64,000 bases of DNA from NCBI GenBank assembly GCA_015231615.1, contig JADGBE010000012.1, positions 1-64,000 of the forward strand, written 5' to 3'. Below the pieces are notes generated by a model. That model was given only the letters and a program-made list of their open reading frames with translations. It ran no database searches and was not told the origin of the DNA. Positions 36,565-45,620 of the stretch are shown in pieces (position 1 is the stretch's first letter; each line of letters opens with the position of its first letter). The stretch is from Desulfamplus sp. (GTDB taxonomy: Bacteria; Desulfobacterota; Desulfobacteria; Desulfobacterales; Desulfobacteraceae). The translations under genes were made by a program, and so were the position numbers.

Positions 36565-36675
36565 GTTATTGATAATTTGACTCTCTGCTCTGGAGATTTT
36601 ATTAGCATAGATGGACACGAAGGAGCAATTTTTAAAGGGGAGCTTCTTATTAATATTACTAACCAAACATTGTAA
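36565..36675 (+). pseudogene. Possible remnant of a PEP-utilising (PpdK/PpsA-like) enzyme
   Basis: 36 codons ending in a stop at 36673-36675. The translated stretch LCSGDFISIDGHEGAIFKGE resembles the strand-turn pattern G-D-x-I-x-I-D-G-x-x-G-x-[IV]-x-x-G at the end of the phosphohistidine domain of pyruvate phosphate dikinase and PEP synthase. The match is short and there is no start codon, so it is offered only as a weak reading of a decayed region. Confidence 0.25.
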
Positions 36676-36693
36676 ATTGAGTTATGCCTAACT

Positions 36694-36721
36694 GTAGAGA
36701 CGCACAATTGTGCGTCTCTAC
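36694..36721. repeat. Perfect 28-bp palindrome (GTAGAGACG type)
   Basis: A 28-base perfect palindrome centred on AATT with outer arm GTAGAGACGCAC. The same outer arm occurs at 45621-45649 with a different centre. Palindromes of this GTAGAGACG...CGTCTCTAC form are known as dispersed repeats in several bacterial phyla. It lies about 80 bases before moxR. Confidence 0.8.
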
Positions 36722-36799
36722 TTAAAATAAAAGGTCAACACCCACTTAGAATACAAACAACAAAATATTAACAAAAATAATTGCTATGAGGAATTTTTT

Positions 36800-37657
36800 A
36801 TGACACATCAAAATGAATCAACAATACGTTTTTCAGGTGCTACAAAGTATGTTTTAGATAGTGAACTCGCATCTATTGTCAATATTTCAATGGCTCTTGA
36901 GATGCCGCTTTTGCTCAAAGGTGAACCAGGAACAGGCAAAACTATGCTTGCCTATGCAATCGCTGAAAATCTTCAAATGCCGCTGATTATCTTAAATGTA
37001 AAATCAAGCATGAAACTTGTTGAGGCATTGTATCAATATGACACATTGACAAGGCTAAATGACAGCCGTTTTGGTGATTCCAAAAGAGATGTCAGTAACA
37101 TTAACGAGTATATTAAAATGGGGAAAATTGGTCAGGCGTTTACGGCAGAACATAGAACAGTTCTCTTAATTGATGAGATAGACAAAGCAGATACAGATTT
37201 TCAAGATGATATGCTTGATGTTCTTGACCAGATGCAGTTTGACATAATTGAGACCGACCAAACTATAAAGGCAAAACTAAGACCAGTTATTATCATTACA
37301 TCAAATGCGAAAAAAGACCTATCAGACCCATTTCTTGGAAGGTGTAATTTTCACCATATTGCCTTTCCTGATCCCAAAATGATGAGAAAGATAATATCTG
37401 TTCACTTTCCCTCAATTGACAGCAAACTTGCTGAAAATGCCATTACAGCATTTTATTCAATGCGTGAACTTGACGGCATTGAGAAAAAACCTGCAACAAG
37501 GGAACTTATCAACTGGATACGCGCACTTAACGCTGACCCTGATTTTCGTGCAAAAGATATTGTAAAAGGCGAACTACCATTTCTTGGTGTTCTTTTTAAG
37601 AAAAGCCCAGACTACGAGAGGGCACAGAGCATTACATCAAGGCGTAAATTCTTTTAA
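36800..37657 (+). CDS. MoxR/CoxD-type AAA+ ATPase
   Basis: 285-residue AAA+ chaperone-like ATPase. YVLDSELASIVNISMALEMP precedes Walker A GEPGTGKTMLA, with Walker B VLLIDEIDKAD, sensor 1 VIITSNAKKDLSDPFLGR, and the arginine-bearing C-terminal helical domain. This N-terminus is typical of the CoxD-like branch that works with a von Willebrand A-domain partner (CoxE) in metalloenzyme maturation. The expected VWA gene is missing: after the stop come only tandem repeats and then a sensor kinase. GAGGA precedes the ATG. Confidence 0.88.
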   Translation: MTHQNESTIRFSGATKYVLDSELASIVNISMALEMPLLLKGEPGTGKTMLAYAIAENLQMPLIILNVKSSMKLVEALYQYDTLTRLNDSRFGDSKRDVSNINEYIKMGKIGQAFTAEHRTVLLIDEIDKADTDFQDDMLDVLDQMQFDIIETDQTIKAKLRPVIIITSNAKKDLSDPFLGRCNFHHIAFPDPKMMRKIISVHFPSIDSKLAENAITAFYSMRELDGIEKKPATRELINWIRALNADPDFRAKDIVKGELPFLGVLFKKSPDYERAQSITSRRKFF

Positions 37658-37813
37658 AAAATTGGTTGTTCTCTTACCATACAAGACGTAAATTCTTTTC
37701 ACAAATTGGTTGTTCTGATACCATACAAGACGTAAATTCTTTTCACAAATTGGTTGTTCTGATACCATACAAGGCGTAAATTCTTTTCACAATTTTTTTG
37801 TTCTCATACCATA
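37638..37813 (+). repeat. Four tandem 44-bp repeats starting at the 3' end of moxR
   Basis: Units begin at 37638, 37682, 37726 and 37770, each exactly 44 bases and nearly identical. The first unit includes the last codons (RRKFF) and stop of moxR; the others carry copies of that gene end. The array stops 22 bases before the start codon of the next gene, filling almost the whole intergenic gap. There are no spacers, so this is not a CRISPR array. Confidence 0.92.
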
Positions 37814-37835
37814 GATTTATAAAAAAGGTAGAAAA

Positions 37836-40800
37836 ATGAAAATCTACTCGTTAAGATATTGCCATAAATATTATTTACCTATAATCGTTGTTGTATCTTT
37901 ATTATCTATTACAACAGGTCATTTATACGCTAACACTCAATCTAAAATATTTATCCTTGACGATGGGCTTACAAAACAAGAAATCACACAATATCTTTAC
38001 TATTATATTGACGATACCTCTAAAGATGACAGCAATAAAAACAACACATCTAATAAAGAGAATATCTATAAAATTGCTAACAAAGAGAATATCCATAAAT
38101 TAGATATTAAAACTATTGCATCAGAGCAATTTTCATCATCTTTCAAACTGTTAGAAGGTAAATCAAGTTTTGGCTACTCTCCTTTATCATATTGGTTTAG
38201 GCTAACTGTTGAGAATTCAACTTCCCACCCGATTGAGTGGTTTATTGAGTATCCTTACGCAGTGGTGGATAAATTTATTTTCTATAAACCAATTGATAAT
38301 GAAAATGGCAACTCTCAAGGTTCAACCTTAAAAAATTTAACTTCTACAGATTCAGCTTCTCTTGATTTAAACAATACTAAGCCAATAGGGCAGCTTTTTT
38401 CTATAATCAAAAGCGGGGATAAATATCCTTTTTCTGAACGACCAGTCAACTTTCGCACAACCATTATTCCAATACTCCAAAATCCCGGACAAACTACATT
38501 TTATTTTAATATAATCTCAGATGGCTCTATCGTTGTTCCTCTATTAGCTTGGGGAAAAAAACGATTTGAAAGCCATGTGAATGCTGATTCTGCTGTAAAT
38601 TGGCTCTATTATGGAATAATGTTTGCCGCTATTTTGTATAATTTTTTTATCTTTTTATCTGTCAGGGAGCTAACATATCCATATCTGATTATATTTATAG
38701 TAGGTGTCTCTTTATTCACAATGACACATAACGGGCTATCTTTTCAATATCTCTGGCCCAACTCTATGTGGTGGGCAAATGCTTGCCACCCATTCTCAGG
38801 TTTTCTAACGTGGATTGGTGCTATTATGTTTACCATATCCTTTTTATCAACAAAATTAACTCTTCCGCGTCTCCACATCTTTTTAATTATAATGGTATAT
38901 TGCGACATTCTAATGCTATTCACCTCTTTTGTTCTGCCATACCATATTGCAAGTCAATCTATGGTTATTTTTACAGCTATCAACGTGTTTGCTATGTTAT
39001 CAAGTGGGTTGATTCTCTCATTTAAAGGGCAGCGTCAAGCAAAATTCTATATTTTAGCATGGTCAAGCATGTTGACAAGTTCACTTATATTAGCATTAAA
39101 GGCTTTTGGATTTCTTGAGAGTAATGTTTGGACAGATTCAGGTGTTCAGATGAGCATCGCCCTTTTTGTTACCATACTCTCTTTTGGACTTGTAGATAAA
39201 ATAAATACTATTAAGAAAGAGAGGCAAAAAGCTCTTGAAGAAAAACAGAACGCTCTTGAAGAGAAGCAAAAGGCTTTTGAAGAGAAAGAGATTGCTTTAG
39301 AGATGGTTAGTGCATCTGAAAAACAGTATCGCCTTCTTGCCAATAGTGTCAAAGAGGTTATATGGACATTGGATTTAAGAACTTTGCAAATGAGCTATAT
39401 AACACCTTCTATATTTCAGATGACTGGCTATACTGCTGAAGAGGCAAAAAAAGAGTTTAGTTTTAAAAAGATGCTATCTCCAGACTCTGCTAAAAAGACG
39501 ATGGAAGCTATTAAAGTGGCAACCGCTATTAGTAATAATGATAATAGAAGGCAAACTTTTGAAGAGATGCCACAGATTGAGGCTGAATTCTATACAAAAT
39601 CAGGGGATGTAATATGGGTAGAAACCAATCTCACGTTTTTGCGTGATGAAGATGGTAAACCCTTTGAGATGCTTGGAGTTACCCGCGATATTACTAAACG
39701 GAGACGAACAGAAAGAGAGAAGAAAAAACTTGAAGAGAAGCTCATTCAATCCAATAAACTTGAAGCAATTGGAACGCTTGCAGGTGGTATCTCCCATGAT
39801 ATGAACAATATCTTAACTGCAATTATGGGTTATGTAGAGATTTCGCTTTCAGATGTGCCTGAAGGATCAAGAATCCGACAGAGACTTGATAGGGTTCTAA
39901 ATGCCTGTTATCGGGCAAGAGACCTTGTAAAACAGATACTTACATTTAGCCGTCAAGATAGTCAGGAGAATATCCCTGTAAATATAAACATTATGATAAA
40001 AGAGGTGTTAAAGTTAATAAGAGCCTCTCTTCCCGCAACCATTAAAATCCAACAAAATATTCCAAAGGATAAATATATCCTCATAGCTGACCCAACAAAA
40101 ATCCATCAAATAATAATGAATCTTTGCTCCAATGCTGGCTATGCTATGCAAGAAGAGGGCGGGACTCTTGCCGTTTGCACCGAACTTATGGAGCTTGATC
40201 CAGATAGTGCTGGTAAATACCTTGATCTTAAACCCGGAACATATATTCGTATGACAGTAAGCGATACGGGTCATGGTATGAACAAAGAGATAATAGAACG
40301 AATATTTGAACCTTTTTTCACTACAAAACCAAGAGGAAAAGGCACTGGTATGGGGCTTGCGATGGTTCATGGCATTGTTCAAAATCTTGGGGGCAATATT
40401 TATGTTTATAGCGAAGTTGGAAAAGGTACCACATTTCACCTCTTTTTTCCAAAAGCACCAGAAGGAAGTCAAGTAGGCACTATTGAAGCAGTGTCTATTG
40501 CAACTGGAGATGAGACTATTTTGTATGTTGATGATGAGATTCCAATTGTAGAGATGGCCCAAGAGATGCTCACAACACTTGGCTACAAGGTTGAGGGGGT
40601 AGTTGGAAGCGTTCAGGCACTTGAAAGATTCAAACAAAATCCTGAAAAATTTGATATAGTCATAACAGATCAGACAATGCCTAACTTGACTGGTTGCGAG
40701 CTTGCAAAGAGAATATGGGAAATTCGTTCTGAAATACCTGTTATTCTATGCTCAGGATTTAACGATCTTGTAAACCCTGAATTTGCCAAAAGTATTGGTA

Positions 40801-40892
40801 TAAGTCAGTATGTTATGAAACCTTACAGTAAACAGGAAATATCAGTTAAAATAAGAAAAGCACTACAAAGAGAGCAGATTGCACACAACTAA
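37836..40892 (+). CDS. Hybrid sensor histidine kinase with 7TMR-DISM sensor, PAS and receiver
   Basis: 1018 residues. A signal peptide (about 1-31) leads to a 7TMR-DISMED2-like extracytoplasmic domain (to about 235), a seven-helix DISM membrane domain (about 255-450), a glutamate/lysine coiled coil (about 465-495), a PAS/PAC domain (about 500-625), HisKA with phospho-acceptor H654 in GGISHDMNNILTA, HATPase_c with N, G1 and G2 boxes (MNLCSNAGYAMQE, DTGHGMNKE, GKGTGMGLAMVHG), and a receiver with phospho-acceptor D945 in VITDQTMP. DISM domains are thought to bind carbohydrates or similar ligands. No output regulator is adjacent. Confidence 0.93.
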   Translation: MKIYSLRYCHKYYLPIIVVVSLLSITTGHLYANTQSKIFILDDGLTKQEITQYLYYYIDDTSKDDSNKNNTSNKENIYKIANKENIHKLDIKTIASEQFSSSFKLLEGKSSFGYSPLSYWFRLTVENSTSHPIEWFIEYPYAVVDKFIFYKPIDNENGNSQGSTLKNLTSTDSASLDLNNTKPIGQLFSIIKSGDKYPFSERPVNFRTTIIPILQNPGQTTFYFNIISDGSIVVPLLAWGKKRFESHVNADSAVNWLYYGIMFAAILYNFFIFLSVRELTYPYLIIFIVGVSLFTMTHNGLSFQYLWPNSMWWANACHPFSGFLTWIGAIMFTISFLSTKLTLPRLHIFLIIMVYCDILMLFTSFVLPYHIASQSMVIFTAINVFAMLSSGLILSFKGQRQAKFYILAWSSMLTSSLILALKAFGFLESNVWTDSGVQMSIALFVTILSFGLVDKINTIKKERQKALEEKQNALEEKQKAFEEKEIALEMVSASEKQYRLLANSVKEVIWTLDLRTLQMSYITPSIFQMTGYTAEEAKKEFSFKKMLSPDSAKKTMEAIKVATAISNNDNRRQTFEEMPQIEAEFYTKSGDVIWVETNLTFLRDEDGKPFEMLGVTRDITKRRRTEREKKKLEEKLIQSNKLEAIGTLAGGISHDMNNILTAIMGYVEISLSDVPEGSRIRQRLDRVLNACYRARDLVKQILTFSRQDSQENIPVNINIMIKEVLKLIRASLPATIKIQQNIPKDKYILIADPTKIHQIIMNLCSNAGYAMQEEGGTLAVCTELMELDPDSAGKYLDLKPGTYIRMTVSDTGHGMNKEIIERIFEPFFTTKPRGKGTGMGLAMVHGIVQNLGGNIYVYSEVGKGTTFHLFFPKAPEGSQVGTIEAVSIATGDETILYVDDEIPIVEMAQEMLTTLGYKVEGVVGSVQALERFKQNPEKFDIVITDQTMPNLTGCELAKRIWEIRSEIPVILCSGFNDLVNPEFAKSIGISQYVMKPYSKQEISVKIRKALQREQIAHN

Positions 40893-41011
40893 AATAGAGT
40901 TCCTGCAAAACTTGAATATATCCCTTGAGTTTATTAGATATGAAATGGGTTTCGCATTAGATCAAATCCCTAAAATTTCAATTCAACTATCTTGGAATTA
41001 GTTATTTTTAC

Positions 41012-42184
41012 ATGAAAATAAATCCATTAACAAAAAAAAGATGGAGACGATTTATCTCCATAAAAAGGGGATTTTTCTCATTTATTGCATTAATGGCGAT
41101 GCTAACTATCTCCATATTTGCGGAATTATTTATAAATAGCAGGGCAATTGTTGTCTATTATAATGGAGAGTTATGGTTTCCTACCTACCAAAGCATGATT
41201 CCCGGAAAAACTTTTGGTCTTGATTATGAATATGAGACAAATTACAGGGAACTGAAAAAAAAATTCCAAGAAGAGAAAGATCGTGAACTTACCCCCTATA
41301 AGAATATTAGCCCCACCCCCCACCCCCTCCCCAATGGAGAGGGGAATAATAAACGCCCTCCCCTTGGGGAGGGGCAAAATAATTATCTGGAAAGCTATAG
41401 CAATATTAGAAAAAATTTTGTCATAATGCCTATCGTGCCATACAACCCCTATGAAAACGACCTTAAAGAGAATAGTTACCCTCCTTTTCCGCCATCATTT
41501 TCAGAGAGGCATTTTTTTGGAACTGATAATGTTGGAAGAGATATTTTAGCAAGATTGGTCTATGGTTTTAGAACTGCTATGCTCTTTTCTTTTGTGCTTC
41601 TGATTTTAGATTATGTAATTGGGATAACGCTTGGGTGTTCTATGGGCTACTTTGGTGGCAAGTTTGATCTCTTTTTTCAAAGAGTTCTTGAGATATGGAG
41701 CAATATTCCATTTCTTTATGTAGTGATTATTGTCTCATCAATCTTAGTACCCAATTTTACTGTGCTTCTTTTGATTATGGCATTTTTTGGCTGGATAAAT
41801 ATGACATGGGTAATGCGAACAATGACCTATAAAGAGAAAGAGAGAGAGTATGTTCTTGCTGCAAGATCGATTGGTGCATCACATTTTAGGGTTATTTTTC
41901 ATCATATAATTCCAAATACCCTCTCTATTATTGTAACTTATGCCCCATTTTCAGTATCAGGAGGTGTTGTTGCCTTAACCTCTCTTGATTATTTAGGATT
42001 TGGGCTTCCCGCCCCTACACCAAGCTGGGGAGAACTCTTACAGCAAGGTTGGAGCAATATGAGTGCATGGTGGATTTCGGCTTCTGTAGTATCAGCTCTT
42101 GTTATAACTCTTATGACAGTAACTTTTACAGGGGAAGGTATAAGAGAGGCTTATGATCCTAAGATGTACTCTTTTTATGAGTAA
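41012..42184 (+). CDS. ABC transporter permease, OppC/YejE family, with in-frame repeat insert
   Basis: 390-residue inner-membrane subunit of an oligopeptide/microcin C-type importer. An N-terminal membrane segment with RRFISIKRGFFSFIALMAML and the RHFFGTDNVGRDILARLVYG signature of YejE/OppC lead into five further segments and the EAA loop VLAARSIGASHFRVIFHHII. Residues 100-124 (SPTPHPLPNGEGNNKRPPLG...) are encoded by a GC-rich palindromic element and are absent from the family; they lie in the periplasmic loop, where an insert can be tolerated. Partner permease, binding protein and ATPases are not in the window. Confidence 0.88.
   Translation: MKINPLTKKRWRRFISIKRGFFSFIALMAMLTISIFAELFINSRAIVVYYNGELWFPTYQSMIPGKTFGLDYEYETNYRELKKKFQEEKDRELTPYKNISPTPHPLPNGEGNNKRPPLGEGQNNYLESYSNIRKNFVIMPIVPYNPYENDLKENSYPPFPPSFSERHFFGTDNVGRDILARLVYGFRTAMLFSFVLLILDYVIGITLGCSMGYFGGKFDLFFQRVLEIWSNIPFLYVVIIVSSILVPNFTVLLLIMAFFGWINMTWVMRTMTYKEKEREYVLAARSIGASHFRVIFHHIIPNTLSIIVTYAPFSVSGGVVALTSLDYLGFGLPAPTPSWGELLQQGWSNMSAWWISASVVSALVITLMTVTFTGEGIREAYDPKMYSFYE
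41309..41383 (+). mobile_element. GC-rich double-hairpin element inside the permease gene
   Basis: C/G-rich block in an AT-rich gene: AGCCCCACCCC start, hairpin 1 (CCCCTCC... to ...GGAGAGGGG), a short AATAATA linker, hairpin 2 (CCCTCCCC / GGGGAGGG). It is read in frame as SPTPHPLPNGEGNN... Related copies occur at 54551-54628 (intergenic) and 63609-63691 (inside the NRPS). The length keeps the permease frame open. Confidence 0.8.
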
Positions 42185-42278
42185 TATTTTTATGAATTAT
42201 AATAGTGAATTGTTATCGTCAGGGGATTCATCAAAATTAGACGAGTTGCGTGATAAGCAGTTTTAGGAATTGATATTT

Positions 42279-42776
42279 ATGAAGATGACACCCATTGTAA
42301 TGGTTATCATAGTAATGTTTATGCTTAATGGTTGTAGCTCTGTAGTAGATGATGTAGAGGGGCCTGCTGATACCTATATTGATACTGGAAAACGTGATTT
42401 TAACAATCCAGTATTTGTAAAAAATGAACTATATGAACAGCACAGCTTGTGGAGAGGGACAAAGTATCGAATTGGTGGTCTAAATAGAGATGGTATTGAT
42501 TGCTCTGGCTTTGTTTATATGACATTTAAACATAGATTTGGTCTTATTTTGCCAAGATCAACAGAAGAGCTTGAAGATATTGGAGAAAGTGTTGAAGAAG
42601 GTCATTGGCGTCCAGGCGATCTTCTCTTTTTTAAAACAGGTATTGTTACAAGACATGTGGGTATTTATATAGAAGATGGGCGTTTTTTGCATGTATCAAG
42701 CATAAAAGGTGTAATAATATCAAGCCTTAATAACAACTACTGGCGTAACACCTATTGGAAGGCAAAGAGAATATAA
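42279..42776 (+). CDS. NlpC/P60 family lipoprotein (cell-wall peptidase)
   Basis: 165-residue lipoprotein cysteine peptidase likely cleaving peptide cross-links in peptidoglycan. A signal peptide ends in lipobox LNGC (acylated C). The NlpC/P60 domain has its catalytic triad visible: C in GIDCSGFVY, H in TRHVGIYI, and a polar third residue in FLHVSS. ATG 42279 is chosen since TAGGAA is about 9 bases ahead; an in-frame TTG at 42270 also exists. It may be co-transcribed with the upstream permease. Confidence 0.9.
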   Translation: MKMTPIVMVIIVMFMLNGCSSVVDDVEGPADTYIDTGKRDFNNPVFVKNELYEQHSLWRGTKYRIGGLNRDGIDCSGFVYMTFKHRFGLILPRSTEELEDIGESVEEGHWRPGDLLFFKTGIVTRHVGIYIEDGRFLHVSSIKGVIISSLNNNYWRNTYWKAKRI

Positions 42777-42945
42777 TTTGCTTTGAATTTTCATATCTGA
42801 TAGAAAGCACGGCTCAATAAAATAATTTACTGTTTGATTTCTAAATTAAAAAACAGCTTTTATTTCAATCAGATTCAATTAAATTTAATGGAAATTGAGA
42901 AAATAGCAATTTTACCTATATTTGCTTAAACAGGAGGATTTTTAA

Positions 42946-44418
42946 ATGAGTAACATACTACCTGAATTTGGATTGTCATTTGATGATGTTCTGCTTATCC
43001 CTGAATATTCAGCCATTTTGCCTGACGCTGTCCAAACACATACACGATTGACCCGTGATCTAAATATAAATATACCAATTGTAAGTGCTGCAATGGATAC
43101 CGTAACAGAAGCATTGACATCAATTAGTATGGCAAGAGCTGGTGGACTTGGATTTATCCACAGAAATTTAAGCATTGAGGAGCAGGTAGTTGAAGTTGAT
43201 AGAGTAAAAAAATCTGAAAGCGGTATGATTGTTGATCCAATAACAATCTCCCCTGATGCCCCTATTGCAAGTGTTCTTGAGATCATGGCAAAATACAGAA
43301 TTTCAGGAATTCCAGTAACTGAGGGTGATAAATTGGTCGGCATTGTTACAAACCGTGATTTACGATTTGAAACAGAGCTTCAAAAGTCTGTTCACAAAGT
43401 TATGACCAAAGAAAATCTTGTTACTGTGCTTGAAGGGTGTTCTCTTGAAGAGTCAAAGAAGATGTTGCATCAACACAGAATCGAAAAGCTCCTTGTTGTT
43501 GATAAAGAGGGAAAACTCAAAGGTCTTATTACAATAAAAGATATTGAAAAGATAAAAAAATATCCAAATGCCTGTAAAGACTCAATGGGGCGTTTAAGAA
43601 CTGGGGCTGCAATTGGAGTTGGCTCTGATATGATGAGTCGTGTTGAGGCTCTTTTAAATGCTGGTGCTGATGTTCTTGTAATTGACACATCACACGGACA
43701 CTCCATGAATGTTATAAATGCCGTAAAAAATATAAAACACTCTTTTCCAGATTCACAAGTTATTGCTGGCAATGTTGCAACTGCTGCTGGTGCAAAAGCT
43801 CTTATTGACGCTGGCTCTGATGCAGTCAAAATTGGAATTGGACCGGGTTCTATTTGCACAACCAGAATTGTAGCTGGTGTAGGTGTGCCTCAGTTCTCTG
43901 CAATCTTAAACTGTAAAGAAATATCTGATGAGACTGGTGTGCCTATAATTGCAGATGGAGGTATTAAGTTTTCAGGAGATATTACAAAGGCAATTGGTGC
44001 TGGTGCCCACTGTGTAATGCTTGGCAGCCTTCTTGCTGGAACACAAGAGAGTCCGGGTGAAGTTGTAATTTTTCAAGGAAGAAAATATAAAGCCTATCGT
44101 GGTATGGGTTCTGTAGAGGCTATGAAAAAGGGAAGTAGCGATAGGTATTACCAAAAAGACCATAAAGATGATGAGACTCTTGTGCCAGAAGGTATTGTTG
44201 GAAGAATTCCATACAGAGGGACAATAAGAGAAAATCTTGTTCAGATGCTTGGTGGGCTTAAAGCTGGAATGGGCTATCTTGGTGCATTGACTATTCAAGA
44301 GTTACGAGAAAAAGCATCTTTTGTTAAAATCACTGCTGCAGGTTTAAGAGAGAGCCATGTACATGATGTAATTATAACTAAAGAGGCTCCAAACTACAGT
44401 GTTGATAATATGAAGTAA
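42946..44418 (+). CDS. guaB: Inosine-5'-monophosphate dehydrogenase
   Basis: Committed step of guanine nucleotide synthesis, IMP to XMP with NAD. The 490-residue protein has [20 protein letters not shown] at the N-terminus, a CBS pair (about 95-205), the catalytic-cysteine loop [18 protein letters not shown], the IMP-phosphate site [10 protein letters not shown], and the flap [12 protein letters not shown] strong AGGAGG stands 7-12 bases before the ATG. It is likely a single-gene unit, followed by terminator-like hairpins. Confidence 0.96.
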   Translation: MSNILPEFGLSFDDVLLIPEYSAILPDAVQTHTRLTRDLNINIPIVSAAMDTVTEALTSISMARAGGLGFIHRNLSIEEQVVEVDRVKKSESGMIVDPITISPDAPIASVLEIMAKYRISGIPVTEGDKLVGIVTNRDLRFETELQKSVHKVMTKENLVTVLEGCSLEESKKMLHQHRIEKLLVVDKEGKLKGLITIKDIEKIKKYPNACKDSMGRLRTGAAIGVGSDMMSRVEALLNAGADVLVIDTSHGHSMNVINAVKNIKHSFPDSQVIAGNVATAAGAKALIDAGSDAVKIGIGPGSICTTRIVAGVGVPQFSAILNCKEISDETGVPIIADGGIKFSGDITKAIGAGAHCVMLGSLLAGTQESPGEVVIFQGRKYKAYRGMGSVEAMKKGSSDRYYQKDHKDDETLVPEGIVGRIPYRGTIRENLVQMLGGLKAGMGYLGALTIQELREKASFVKITAAGLRESHVHDVIITKEAPNYSVDNMK

Positions 44419-44437
44419 GGATTTTATTTCGTATTAC

Positions 44438-44505
44438 ATGACCTAAAAAGGTCATAAAGTTAATTTTAATCTTTCAGCCGTAGGTTAAAAGCCATCGGCT
44501 GAAAT
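44438..44505 (+). terminator. Two hairpins after guaB
   Basis: ATGACC/GGTCAT (44438-44455) and a longer TTTCAGCCG/CGGCTGAAA hairpin (44473-44505, 15-base loop). They fall between convergent guaB and msrAB, a natural place for a bidirectional terminator. T-runs are weak. Confidence 0.45.
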
Positions 44506-44593
44506 GGAAAGCTCTCTATAAAATCCTTTAACATCTCTAACTTAAGGACAATAAATGAAATCAAAAACCCAAATTATAGCCTGTAAAGTATAA

Positions 44594-45535
44594 TTAGAAT
44601 TTCTTTTTATAAACATGACAATATGGTTGCTTGTTTTTCTTGTCGTAGTAGTCTTGATGATACTCTTCAGCTTTCCAAAATATACTCGTGGGACGTAGTT
44701 TTGTAACAACGTCATATCCCATATTTTTGAGTATATTGATCAATTTATTAGCAGTCATTTTTTCATCTTCATTATTGAAAAATATAGCAGATAGATACTG
44801 TTCGCCAATATCTGGTCCCTGTCCATTATCTTGTGTCGGATCATGAATTTCGAAAAAAAACTTAGCAAGTTCTTCATAACTCACTTTATCTACATCATAA
44901 GCTACCTCTACAACCTCTAAATGCCCAGTTTTTCCGTAACTCACATCTTGATAGGAAGGATTCTCTTTACTACCTCCCATATAACCCGATACAGCAGAGA
45001 TAATTCCCTCTTTTTGCCCAAAGAGATACTCTACCCCCCAAAAACACCCTCCCGCAAAATAGGCTTTTGCTATTTTAGAATCTCTTTTTTCAGGCACAAA
45101 TATCATGGAGATGGAATTTACACAGTGTCTGACATTTTTTTCTGTGAATTTTTCTCCTTCAAAAACATGACCCAGATGAGCACCACAATTTGCACATAAA
45201 ATTTCAGTTCTCTGTCCATCAACATCTATTTCTCTTCTGATAGCTCCTTTAATTTCATCATCAAAACTTGGCCATCCGCATGAAGATTTAAACTTATCGT
45301 CTGAACTATAAAGCAAGGCTCCGCATCTCTTACAAAGATATGAACCTTTTTCATAAAAATCGTTGTATGTGCCACTGAATGGCAACTCTGTCCCTTTATG
45401 AATGATTACGCTTTCTTCTTCTGTAGAGAGTTTGTTATATTTTTGTTTATCCATAGTTGTATTCTCCTTACATGATGAGATAAAACAAACCATTAAACCC
45501 GTAAAAATCAAGGTTATCAAAATATAGATTTTCAT
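44594..45535 (-). CDS. msrAB: Bifunctional methionine sulfoxide reductase MsrB-MsrA, lipoprotein
   Basis: 313 residues. The signal peptide ends in a lipobox (ISSC), so the enzyme is probably membrane-anchored in the periplasm. The MsrB domain comes first (about 35-155): zinc pairs CKRC and CANC, SCGWPSFDD, and catalytic cysteine in RHCVNSISM. MsrA follows (about 160-300): catalytic GGCFWGVEYLF, GYMGGS, and EYHQDYY. Together they repair both epimers of methionine sulfoxide in proteins. The B-then-A order is the less common arrangement. Confidence 0.94.
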   Translation of the reverse strand: MKIYILITLIFTGLMVCFISSCKENTTMDKQKYNKLSTEEESVIIHKGTELPFSGTYNDFYEKGSYLCKRCGALLYSSDDKFKSSCGWPSFDDEIKGAIRREIDVDGQRTEILCANCGAHLGHVFEGEKFTEKNVRHCVNSISMIFVPEKRDSKIAKAYFAGGCFWGVEYLFGQKEGIISAVSGYMGGSKENPSYQDVSYGKTGHLEVVEVAYDVDKVSYEELAKFFFEIHDPTQDNGQGPDIGEQYLSAIFFNNEDEKMTANKLINILKNMGYDVVTKLRPTSIFWKAEEYHQDYYDKKNKQPYCHVYKKKF

Positions 45536-45620
45536 AATGCTCTCCTTTGATCAAACAGAACATTTTTAATGCTATAGTACTCCTATTCCATTCGTGTGTA
45601 TTTGTTTTGTTATGATTGGA

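Larger units (their letters stand above)
36069..36799. other. Gene-poor gap with decayed coding fragments
   Basis: 731 bases with no intact gene on either strand. The + strand has short open stretches with protein-like composition separated by stops: about 40 residues from the ATG at 36378 (MEKGVDIVIGVGRKIYGMVG...), then a fragment at 36565-36675 resembling the end of a phosphohistidine domain. The segment ends with a palindrome (36694-36721) just before moxR. It looks like a degraded gene or genes. Confidence 0.45.

Noticed and set aside
37638-37813. CRISPR array reading of the 44-bp repeats
   Set aside because: The units abut with no spacers, and the first overlaps a coding sequence; it is a plain tandem repeat with no cas genes nearby.
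40014-40637. 207-residue minus-strand ORF opposite the hybrid kinase
   Set aside because: It mirrors the HATPase and receiver domains, which are intact on the + strand; composition is that of an antisense shadow.
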